From a virus, in the IMG/VR virus record IMGVR_UViG_3300046001_003196, positions 1 through 37,062 of that record: a stretch of 37,062 nt of DNA. One strand, 5' to 3'. Below, piece after piece: positions 14,461-24,400 of the stretch. A program made the translations under genes and the position numbers. Position 1 is the stretch's first letter, and each line of letters begins with the position of its first letter. Under the pieces are notes generated by a model. It was given only the letters and a program-made list of their open reading frames with translations, had not been told where the DNA came from and searched no databases.

Positions 14461-17400
14461 ATGGCAGATAATACATCTCAAGACAATACACCACAAGGGA
14501 ACATTAAATCAGAATACAATGTTGCTTCAACAGGTTTAAATTTAGATAACAGTGTTAATCAGATAGCTAAAGGACAATTAACTTATGCATTAAACGCATC
14601 AGTTGAAAACTTTGATGCTTCTTCAGTTAGTTATCAAAATGAACCAGGCAATGAATTTTGTATTGAGTTTCCTGCACAGTTTATTTTAATAGGAACACAT
14701 TTTATTGTTGAGCAAAGTAAACACATATTTTTTATTACTAATCCTGAAACAGGAGCATGTCAAATAGGATATATGGAGAATAATGATTGTGTTTATAAAA
14801 TATTAGTTAGTGCACCATGTCTTGCTTTTGATATAAATTATCCAATACATAAAGTTGTACATAAAATTACAAATTGTACAACAGAATTATATTGGACAGA
14901 TGGTTTAAATCCAAGAAGATATTTAGACATAAATAATATTCCTTATATATTACAAATTGATTCTGATCTTTGTGATCCTTCATTTACTGATCAACTTGAT
15001 TGTAATCAATTAAAATTACAACCTAATTTTAATATTCCTGAGTTAACAATAGTTGATGTTAGAAATGGTGGAGATCTTATCTCAGGCACATATCAATTTG
15101 CTATACAGTATTGTGATGCATCAGGTAATGAATACACATCTTATTATTCAGTTACTAATCCAACACCTATTGCTGATATACAAATAGTCACTCCTAATTT
15201 TAATTATGCTGTTGGTAAATCTATTGTTGTTAATATTAATAACTTAGATGCTACAGGACAGTTTCAGTATTTTAATCTTGCTGTAATCAAAACAATAAAT
15301 AACATTCCTTCTGTTGAGTTAGTGGGAACATATTTTATCGATGAAGCAAATAAAAATATCATATATACAGGACAAAACCAAACACAAATAAGATTAACTA
15401 TAAATGATATATTCTTAAAATATCCTTATTATGAAATAGCACAAGATCTAACATCTGTACAAGACATATTAATATGGGATAATTTAACATCTATAGATAG
15501 AATTAATTATCAATCTATTGCTAGTCAGATTACACTTCAATGGCAAACATATAAACTTCCTGCTACAGAAAACTATTCAGATGAACTCAATGCTACAAAT
15601 TTACGTGGATACATGCGTGATGAGGTGTATGCATTTGAGATTGTATTCTTATTGAGAAATGGAAAACAAACAGATGGTTTTCATATTCCTGGAAGAGAAA
15701 AAAATTCTAATGAAGCATATCCAGATGTTCTTGATACTAATGAAGATTTTATAGGAGAAGGACCTTCTGCTCCTTATTGGAAGATATATAACACAGCATC
15801 TGTAATTGGACCTGCTGTAGGAGATCCAATTGGAAATGCAACACCATACGAATATGGTGAATTTGCTTATTGGGAATCAGAAGATGTTTACCCATGCAAC
15901 ATAGATCTTTGGGGAGACTTAGCTGATCAACCTATTAGACATCATAAGTTTCCAGATGTGTTAGTTTCCCCTCATTATGAATCAGCTTTATTTGCTGGTC
16001 CAGGAAGTGCATTAGTTATGCAGAACGACGCTGTATTTCCTATTGGTGTAATAATAGATACAACTCAAGTTTTAAATTATATTAATTCTTCTAATTTAAC
16101 AAATAGTCAAAAGGCAGATATTGTAGGATATAAAATAATCAGAGGAGACAGAGGTACAAATAAATCTGTTATTGCTAAAGGTATTCTTAGAAATGTAGGA
16201 GAGTATGAAAGAGAAGAACAAAAGTTTTATTTTCCAAATTATCCATATAATGATTTAAATGTAGATCCATTTTTAAATGAAAATAATAATGCTTGGTCAT
16301 TAGTTTCAGAACCATTTTTAGTAAGATGGTTATCAAATGATGTAGTTGATGGAGTAGATTTAGGATACGCTACATGTGAATATACAGATGTTAACTCTAA
16401 CAAACTTACAACTAAAAAGATTTATCCTACTGGAGGTCCTACTAATCAAACTACTGGTGGTACTGGAGTATATGAATTTTGCTCTATTACAAGACCTATA
16501 TCAAAAGGAACTGGAAAACTTAGAGTGGGTCCTGCTAATTATGATGTTTGGGACATATACAGTGACTCTGGTCTTTTTACATGTGGACATAGAGCTGGAT
16601 GGAATGATCCATTTAATGATGATAATATTGCAGGTACAGTATTTAGAGAACAGCATGTATATAATTTAGGAGCAATTGGTGATGGAGCAACTTATACAAT
16701 TGTTGTTGTTGAAGATGGTGAAGGTCCTAGAACTACAAGATGTGGAACAATTTGGTTAATAATTGGTACTGTTAAGTGTTGTGAAGCAAGGTCATCTATA
16801 AGACCTCCTAAAGTGTTTGCATTAGGAGAAGTAGAAACTCCTCCAGGAATAGTTTTAGGTGCAGTAGCAACTGTTGGTGGTGCATTTCCTAATTTCATAG
16901 ATCAAAATAGACTATTTAGTAGAAGATCTTCATTAAACTGTAAAGAAGAAACTCCTCTAGCAGGTGTAGAAAATAAAAACAATCATTTACAGATATTTAA
17001 TTCTCCTGAGACATCATTTGGACAACCATTCTTAGGTGATGTATTAAAACTTGAGAACGTAATGTTTGGTGCTGGTAAAGCACATTTTGTTCAAGTAAAG
17101 AGTAATGCTAAATATAAATTGCTTTCTAAAGAAGCACAACAAGATGCTTTAGAAAGTGCAAATAGAATAGGAAACATTACAAGTGACTTTAATGCCACTG
17201 CTATGTTTACAGCATATCAGGCATATTTAACTATTTATGTAAATGGTATCACAAGAAAGAACTATGCTTATTCATATAACTCTATTGCTAATTATGATTA
17301 TTCTGAATCTATTCCAAATGATCTTGGAATTAAACAAAGAGATATTGATTATACACAATACTTAATTCCAGCTGTACAGTCTGTAGGAGACATCAATGGA

Positions 17401-20400
17401 ATAAGTATGAATAATTTTCAAAGAGAATCTTCTGTTTTTATTAGAACAATAGAAAATAGAAACACTTTACCAGTATCAGGATTTTCTTTTCCAAGTGATA
17501 CTTTCCCTATGATTTCTACAGGAGTAACTGATAAATCAAAACAAACTATTAGTAGTAGTTTTGTATGTGCTACACCAGCACAAGAAACTGATATTAGTGT
17601 AGTTTCTTATTATGCTTCTATGAAGAATATGTTTGTAAACCAATGGGGGCAAATATATTCATATGATACAGTTGATACAGGATTTCAAACAAATGTTAAT
17701 TCTTCTGCAATTAAAACAATATTTGGTGGAGATACATTTATATCTAGATTTGCATTCAAAACAAAACTTCCTTTCTTTATAGACAATAGAGTTAATGCTC
17801 CTGATGATTCAGATGTATTCTATGATGAGATTGGTAACATTGCCTATCCAAAATACTGGCACTCTGCTAGAAGTATATTAGATAACTATCAAATTAGTTC
17901 TCCTAATAATCCAGTAATTGCTAATATTATTTCTTATAAAGCACATAACTTTGATTGTCCTAGTGATCCTGCTAGTTATCCTCCTATACCAAATGCTGAT
18001 GTTCAAGCATTAACAGGTCTTAGTGGCACATATAGAACTTACTATGATGGATATTTTTATTTATTTGCATATGGAATTCCTAACTTCTATTGTGAAACAA
18101 GTTATAACTTAGATCTTAGACAAGCGTTTAATAATAAAGAAGGAGACTTTTGGCCTCATGTAACAACAGGTATTCCTGATGATTGGGTTCAAGAAAGTTA
18201 TGTATCTATAGCTAATGATAATACATATACATATAATGTAACATTCTCTAAACAAAATAAGGAAAATACGTTTACACATCTTCCTCCAGATTGGACAACA
18301 CAACTGTGTTATACAAACTTTCCATTTAGAGCAATCTATTCTGATACACAAAATCAAAACGCTGATGTTAGAGTTAACAACTGGTTAATCTATCGTCCTA
18401 TAGCACAATATGATTTTCCTCAGAATTATGGAAATCTAACATCATTAGATGGTATCCAAAATAAAGCTGTGTTGGCTAGATTTGAAAATAAATCATTGTT
18501 GTATAACACAATGCTTACAATCAATACAAGTAATCCACAAGCTGCCTATCTTGGTAACGATACATTATTTAAATCATCTCCTCCAATTGATTTTGCTGAA
18601 ACAGATCTTGGATATGTAGGAAGTCAGAATAAGTTCTTATTAAAAATTCCACAAGGACAAATAACTGTAGATGCTAAAAGAGGACAAATATTTCTTGTTA
18701 ATAGTAATCAAGCTGAAGATCTTTCTGCATTTGGCTCTGGATTGAATAGATTCTTTACAGACCATTTGGCATTTGAAATACTTAGATACTTTCCTAATAA
18801 AGAAGTTATAGTTAATAATGAAAGAATTGTAATTCCTGGAGTTAATATAGATAATAATTTTACAGGAGTTGGTCTTCATGGAGTATATGATTCTAAATAT
18901 GATAGAATTATAATTACTAAATTGGATTACATTCCAATAGATCCATATGTAAAATATAATTCTACTACTAAACAATTCTATGTAGAAGAAACAATAAATG
19001 ATATTGTATTTACAACACAAGTTTATTTAACAGACCCAGAATATTTCTGTAATAAGTCATGGACATTATCATTTAACTTTAATACTAAAAGTTGGATTTC
19101 TTTTCATTCATATATACCTAATTGGTATATAGCTGAAAACAATTTCTTTTATTCTGGTATAAATGGATGTTGTTCAGACATTGAAGGAGAATTTGAAGCA
19201 TTGGTAGGAGATACAAATAAACTTGTAACAACTACCACTACACAAGTTCCTGAAAGAACAACAAGTACAACAACTACTGTTACAACAATTAATTGTAATT
19301 TAGCTGGAATAATTTTCCAAACATCTTGTGAATTATCAGGAGATGCAATCATAACAGTTCCACCATCAACAACTACTACTGTGTGCACAAGACCAAGTAA
19401 TTTAAACTCTTTCACTTTTGCATCTGGTTATCAGATAGGATCAAATCCTGCTGTAGATTCTACAGTAAGTTTCAGTGCAGTTTGTGAAGCAATGTTAATC
19501 GTAGCTAGTCCTCAAGACAATTTAGTTATAACTTTATTTAATTTTACTACAGAAGAATTAAGTATTGGTCAAGTAGTATATTATGGTGACGATACTAATG
19601 ATTGTACTCTTGTTAGTGATGGATGGTACTACACTTCAGAATCACAATTTGATCAATTTGCTTATTATGTTGAATCAGGAGTAATTACAGAAATAGAATA
19701 TTGTATTTGTCTAACAACAACTACATCAACAACAATTATTAGTGTTCCTGAATGTTGTGGTATATTATTTAGTTCAGGTAATAATATTTATTATTCAAAT
19801 GACAATACTAATATGACAGAATTAAATGTTCCAGGATATAGTTCTTCTTTTGGAATAGCTATGACATCTAATTATTTATGGAGTGTAACAACACAATTCT
19901 CAATGTGGGATATTACATTGAGTCCATTCAGTGCAACATTTAATACAACTATACCATTCCCAGGAACATTCACAACTTCTTCAGGAATAGTTGCATTGAA
20001 CAATACAACACTAGTTGCAATAGATGATTCTGCTACACCAGAAGATGTTGTAGAACTAACACTTGATTGCAATGTAAATCCTCCTGTATTTACTTCTACA
20101 GTTCAATTTAGTTTACAAACAGATAGAACTGCCATAGGTAATATGTTATATACAGTTGCAAGTAAACTTATTGTAATAAATCAAGATACAGTAACATCTG
20201 ATTATTACTTGACACAATATGATTATGCTACAGGCGTAATTGAGTTAGATTTAAACATTGGCTCTAGTATTATTCCAACATCTATATTTCAATGTGAGTG
20301 TTTAATATACATTACAGATAATAGTAATAATGTATATGTAGTGAATCCAGATAATGCAACGCCATTGCTTAATGCAAATATCACTAGTCAAATTATTGAT

Positions 20401-20532
20401 TCAGCAGCACAGGTAGTTTCTTGTACATCAACTTCTTTAATAGAACCAACTACAACAACTACGTCATCATCTAGTACTACTACATCAACATCAACATCTA
20501 GTACAACGACTACATCAACAACAACTCCTTAA
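14461..20532 (+). CDS. Tail stabilisation (muzzle) protein body fused to adhesin cassette
   Basis: 2023 residues. Residues 1-1587 match the large tail stabilisation or muzzle protein of crAss-like phages: a start with 'TGLNLDNSVNQIAKGQLTYA', YWTDGLNPRRYL (144-155), NSPETSFGQP (847-856), and KSWISFHSYIPNWY (1543-1556), all beta-rich. Residues 1588-2023 are different: poly-Thr linkers, short Cys-bracketed domains, a propeller-like region beginning CCGILFSSGNNIYY (about 1770) with repeated strand patterns, and a Thr/Ser tail. The usual C-terminal part of the muzzle family is missing here and appears in the next gene. The protein probably forms the distal tail nozzle, with the cassette exposed to bind the host surface. 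It has no transmembrane segment. Confidence 0.75.
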   Translation: MADNTSQDNTPQGNIKSEYNVASTGLNLDNSVNQIAKGQLTYALNASVENFDASSVSYQNEPGNEFCIEFPAQFILIGTHFIVEQSKHIFFITNPETGACQIGYMENNDCVYKILVSAPCLAFDINYPIHKVVHKITNCTTELYWTDGLNPRRYLDINNIPYILQIDSDLCDPSFTDQLDCNQLKLQPNFNIPELTIVDVRNGGDLISGTYQFAIQYCDASGNEYTSYYSVTNPTPIADIQIVTPNFNYAVGKSIVVNINNLDATGQFQYFNLAVIKTINNIPSVELVGTYFIDEANKNIIYTGQNQTQIRLTINDIFLKYPYYEIAQDLTSVQDILIWDNLTSIDRINYQSIASQITLQWQTYKLPATENYSDELNATNLRGYMRDEVYAFEIVFLLRNGKQTDGFHIPGREKNSNEAYPDVLDTNEDFIGEGPSAPYWKIYNTASVIGPAVGDPIGNATPYEYGEFAYWESEDVYPCNIDLWGDLADQPIRHHKFPDVLVSPHYESALFAGPGSALVMQNDAVFPIGVIIDTTQVLNYINSSNLTNSQKADIVGYKIIRGDRGTNKSVIAKGILRNVGEYEREEQKFYFPNYPYNDLNVDPFLNENNNAWSLVSEPFLVRWLSNDVVDGVDLGYATCEYTDVNSNKLTTKKIYPTGGPTNQTTGGTGVYEFCSITRPISKGTGKLRVGPANYDVWDIYSDSGLFTCGHRAGWNDPFNDDNIAGTVFREQHVYNLGAIGDGATYTIVVVEDGEGPRTTRCGTIWLIIGTVKCCEARSSIRPPKVFALGEVETPPGIVLGAVATVGGAFPNFIDQNRLFSRRSSLNCKEETPLAGVENKNNHLQIFNSPETSFGQPFLGDVLKLENVMFGAGKAHFVQVKSNAKYKLLSKEAQQDALESANRIGNITSDFNATAMFTAYQAYLTIYVNGITRKNYAYSYNSIANYDYSESIPNDLGIKQRDIDYTQYLIPAVQSVGDINGISMNNFQRESSVFIRTIENRNTLPVSGFSFPSDTFPMISTGVTDKSKQTISSSFVCATPAQETDISVVSYYASMKNMFVNQWGQIYSYDTVDTGFQTNVNSSAIKTIFGGDTFISRFAFKTKLPFFIDNRVNAPDDSDVFYDEIGNIAYPKYWHSARSILDNYQISSPNNPVIANIISYKAHNFDCPSDPASYPPIPNADVQALTGLSGTYRTYYDGYFYLFAYGIPNFYCETSYNLDLRQAFNNKEGDFWPHVTTGIPDDWVQESYVSIANDNTYTYNVTFSKQNKENTFTHLPPDWTTQLCYTNFPFRAIYSDTQNQNADVRVNNWLIYRPIAQYDFPQNYGNLTSLDGIQNKAVLARFENKSLLYNTMLTINTSNPQAAYLGNDTLFKSSPPIDFAETDLGYVGSQNKFLLKIPQGQITVDAKRGQIFLVNSNQAEDLSAFGSGLNRFFTDHLAFEILRYFPNKEVIVNNERIVIPGVNIDNNFTGVGLHGVYDSKYDRIIITKLDYIPIDPYVKYNSTTKQFYVEETINDIVFTTQVYLTDPEYFCNKSWTLSFNFNTKSWISFHSYIPNWYIAENNFFYSGINGCCSDIEGEFEALVGDTNKLVTTTTTQVPERTTSTTTTVTTINCNLAGIIFQTSCELSGDAIITVPPSTTTTVCTRPSNLNSFTFASGYQIGSNPAVDSTVSFSAVCEAMLIVASPQDNLVITLFNFTTEELSIGQVVYYGDDTNDCTLVSDGWYYTSESQFDQFAYYVESGVITEIEYCICLTTTTSTTIISVPECCGILFSSGNNIYYSNDNTNMTELNVPGYSSSFGIAMTSNYLWSVTTQFSMWDITLSPFSATFNTTIPFPGTFTTSSGIVALNNTTLVAIDDSATPEDVVELTLDCNVNPPVFTSTVQFSLQTDRTAIGNMLYTVASKLIVINQDTVTSDYYLTQYDYATGVIELDLNIGSSIIPTSIFQCECLIYITDNSNNVYVVNPDNATPLLNANITSQIIDSAAQVVSCTSTSLIEPTTTTTSSSSTTTSTSTSSTTTTSTTTP
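19228..19380 (+). repeat. Poly-ACN tracts at the muzzle-adhesin junction
   Basis: Two Thr-rich tracts (19228-19290 and 19366-19380) on either side of a short Cys domain (CNLAGIIFQTSC). They mark where the muzzle body ends and the adhesin modules start. Confidence 0.75.
20449..20526 (+). repeat. Poly-ACN C-terminal tract of the muzzle-adhesin gene
   Basis: 26 Thr/Ser codons (ACA, ACT, ACG, TCA, TCT, AGT) directly before the last Pro and TAA. The next gene, with a GPF domain, starts 4 bases after the stop. Confidence 0.85.
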
Positions 20533-20536
20533 AGCT

Positions 20537-21403
20537 ATGTCAAAAACTATAATTGTAAAATTAACAAGAGCTGGTGCAAATGCTGGACCATTTACCATTA
20601 CTGATGATTTTGGGAATGTAATAGCAACTGATGTACCTAAAAAAACTCTTATTAGAGGAACTGCATTTGTTGTAAATAACGATGTATTGATATTATATCT
20701 AGAATCAACAGGGAAGTGTCCTATAAAAAAAGCATTTCCTTTACAATCATTTACAATTAATGATGTTGCAGATTCAACATTTATACAAACAACAACAGCT
20801 TGCTTGTGGAGACATCTAACTAATATACAATTATATAATTCTTATTATGGAAGAATAGATCAATACATTATTGAATATCCTTTCTCTTATCAATATCAAG
20901 ATGAAATCTTGCAGAATGTAAAAGACTACACTAAGGCATATGAATATCTCTCTATACCAGATGGTGTATTTAATGATAACACAAGAATAGAAACAAATAA
21001 TAAATGGTTTACACATGCTGTTCTATATAATGGACAACAGAGTTCAGGACTATTAGAACTAGTAGCTAAACCAATGAATAACTTAAAAGCATACAATCAA
21101 TATCCAATATTTAATACAAACAGTAAAACAATCACATATACAAAGAGTGATAACTTCTATCAGTATAATACATTCTGGGCTTTAGAGAAAAGTTCTCAAG
21201 TTCAATTATTTAATACGTCATGTGAAAGCATGTCAATTGATAAAGTGATTAATGAAAGCAATATGGATTATGGAATTAGAAGCTTTAAAAAATCTCCTCT
21301 AAGAGCAAAAGAATTAAAAATACGACATATTCTCAAAGACAATTGTACAACGCACTTAGTGAGCCAATTCATAATTGCTCCTGCGCAAATATCTTATAAG
21401 TAA
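20537..21403 (+). CDS. GPF domain fused to the detached muzzle C-terminal domain
   Basis: 288 residues in two parts. Residues 1-75 are the GPF-type small beta domain (AGANAGPF at 12-19), similar to the N-terminus of the 10283 gene. After a short Thr linker (QTTTA, 84-88), residues 89-288 (CLWRHLTN; then YNGQQSSGLLEL at 164-175; then 'YNTFWALEKSSQVQLF' and a Cys) resemble the C-terminal end of crAss-like tail stabilisation proteins, which typically have W-R-H, a Y-G turn, an N-x-x-Q-x-SGLL segment and a W/Cys end. So the product probably completes the muzzle fold made mainly by the upstream gene. Its stop overlaps the start of the next gene (TAATG). The split is inferred from family memory. 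Confidence 0.6.
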   Translation: MSKTIIVKLTRAGANAGPFTITDDFGNVIATDVPKKTLIRGTAFVVNNDVLILYLESTGKCPIKKAFPLQSFTINDVADSTFIQTTTACLWRHLTNIQLYNSYYGRIDQYIIEYPFSYQYQDEILQNVKDYTKAYEYLSIPDGVFNDNTRIETNNKWFTHAVLYNGQQSSGLLELVAKPMNNLKAYNQYPIFNTNSKTITYTKSDNFYQYNTFWALEKSSQVQLFNTSCESMSIDKVINESNMDYGIRSFKKSPLRAKELKIRHILKDNCTTHLVSQFIIAPAQISYK

Positions 21404-24400
21404 TGACTGGTAAAGTAAAATGCACATGTGGATGGTCATGGAACAAATCTGATTCTAGTAAGAAGGATATGTACATATGCCATGAGTGTGGAAGAGACAA
21501 TAGCAACAACATGAGAAATGGTGGATGGTTAGATTCATATGCTGATGGTGGAACAATGCAAGAACACCAAGAGAATTATAATGATTATAAAGTTTCTGCT
21601 CCTGAAGGTTTTCAAGGAACTGGATATAGCAATGTAGGTAGAGATTATTCTCCTGCATGGGGAGGACAGTTTGAAGATGGAGGAGAAATACCTATGGCTC
21701 AAAAAGGAAAAAAGTTAAAACCAATTACTACAAATGATCCTGCAGATCCTAGATTACATAAATATTTAGATAGTCTTAATCTTTACAAAGGGTATGAACT
21801 TTCTAAAAAATATAATAAACAAGGAGAATATAGTTTTCCTAATGCTCCAAAAGGAAAAGTAAAATATTCTAAATCAAATACTTTACCTCATAAATCTTAT
21901 GAAGAATATTTAAAATTTAGTAATGAATATGATAAAAGATTTAAAAAAGCATATGATAAAGGAGGGATGAATGCTGTTAATGCTGATTCTTTTTTATCTA
22001 GTAAACAAGGTAGGCAAACTTCTTTTTCTAAGAAAGAAGATCTTTATAAATATGATCCTGCTGCAAAAGCTTTAATAGACCAATATGAAAAATTATCTTT
22101 TAAAGAACCTGTAGAAACAGGATATTGGAAAACTCCTGATTTATACCATCCTACAATTAGAGATATAGGAAGTTATTATAAAGGAGCTTTTAATCCTATA
22201 TTTAAAAAACCAAATCAAGAAGTTATTTATTCTGGAAATCCAAAAGATGTTGAAAAATTAAGACAAAAACCTTATATAGCTGGAGTAACTAATCCTAAAA
22301 TACAAAAACAAGTAATATTACAAAAACCTATACAAGCAATAGAAAATAATTTACAACCAATAGGAATACAAAATGATTTTAATATAGAAGCAGATGTTCC
22401 ACAAATAAGACCTCAAGCAATAATGCCAAAGTCTTTTGATATTACATCACAAAGACAAACTATGTCTGGACCAAGTGATTATTATAATTACAATCAACAA
22501 GGTCTTAGTATAGAACAAGCATTAGAAGCTAAACGAGCAGCTGATGCATACAATCAATCTATACAGGATAAATATGGAAATAGTAAAAATCCTGAAGCTC
22601 AAGAAAGATTAAAACAATTAATGCAAGATGTAGAGCTAACTCCTAATTATCAAATGGGTGGATCTGTCTATCCAGTTAATTATGTTCCTCAAGCTCAAGA
22701 TGGTGAAAATTTAAATACACCAGAAAATTGGGAAAAATCTATAAGAAATATAGAACACCAAATTGGTAATCCTAATGAATGGTCTATTGATGGTTATAGA
22801 CAATTACAAAAACAAGTCAATGAGTATAAATTCTGGAGAGAAAATACTCCAGAAGGAAAAGCTGTTTATGATTCTCACAATGAATCAAATGAATATGTAG
22901 TTCCTCTTCCTGATCATTTAAAAATGTATAAACCTTTAAATATGCTTGAAGAAGTTACTCCTAATTATAAAAAAGTAGGAGTTGTTCCTCAAGCACAAGG
23001 TGGTTATCGAATGGGAACTTACTTTGATGAAGATGCTAGAGAAATAGAACCTAATATGATGGAAGAAACCTATGACGATTATCGTACAGCAATGGAAGGT
23101 ATGATGAAATCTAAGATGGCTACACAAGCTACATTAGGAAATAAAAGTGCACAACGTATGATGTCTAGTAATCCTTCTAAATATATATTTACAGGTAATG
23201 AAAGATTCTCTGATGGAAGTCAAGCTGAAGGTGCTGGAGCTTATGGAACTCATTATATGTCAAATAGAGATAATTATGTTTATCCTAACTTACAAGATAA
23301 TGGAGAAGGAATATTAAACTTTATACCAAATGCATCTCCTTCTGATAGAGAAGCTATGAGATTTGAAAATGCTGATGAAGCTGATTACTTTGCTAATCAT
23401 TATAAGGAAGTTGCTCCTATGATGAAAGCTAATAAAATGCAGATGGGTGGTTCTATGCCAGGAGCTGTAGGATTTACATATGCTAGAACTAAAGGTATTC
23501 CATCAGAAGGTCCATATGCAAAGAAGACACTTCCTAGTGCACAGAATGGAGGAGAGATGAGATATTATCAAAATGGATTAGATTGGAAACCAAAAGGAAT
23601 GAAAGATGGTGGATGGTTAGATGGATATGATAAAGCTGAAGAAGGTGAGAAGATAAAAATAAAAGAACGCCCAACAGAAACAGTTAGTGAAAGTACTGGT
23701 ATTGGACAAAACATGAAAATTAAATTAAATAAAAATGTAAAACATACATTAGGTGAAATTAAAAAAGGAAATAATATTGTAAAAAAACGTGGGAACTATG
23801 TAGTGACTGCTAATAATAAAGTTTTAATTCCTGTTAATAGAAAAGGGCAACAACAACAATATGTTCCTTATAAACAATTAGATCCTAAAGAAAAATTAAA
23901 CCAAGAAGAAATAAATAAAATTGCTAATTATAAAGAAGCATTAGATAAAGAAAATCTTGGTATTGGAAGTAGACCTTTAATTTATTTAGAATCACCAGAA
24001 AAAATATTAGGTGATATAGGTATTCCAGGAATGGAAACTTCTGAAGATGATAGATTACGTGCTGCTCAATTATACAATCATCCTGATAATGCTAATATGT
24101 CAATGTTAGATGTTATGTCTGATAGTTTTAACTATGGTGTTAGAAAAGTTCCAGGTGCAGCTTTGAATACAGCTCTTGCTATGATAGGAAATCCTAATGC
24201 AGGACCATTGAGAGTTATAGGTGAAGCAATGAATCCTTTACCAACGCCTTTACCAGGAAGAGGTATGAAAATAAATGCAGGGGATGATGTTGCAAGAATG
24301 GCAAAACAAGCTGATAATGTACAAGATACTTATGGATTAATTAAAGAAAAAAATAATCCTCTTCAGTTTGATTCAGAAATAAATTGGGGTAAAGAGTATT

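Noticed and set aside
20527-20540. Programmed frameshift fusing the muzzle-adhesin gene and the 288-residue gene
   Set aside because: The frames differ by one, but there is no slippery heptamer with a downstream structure, and the second gene has its own plausible start and a complete N-terminal domain.
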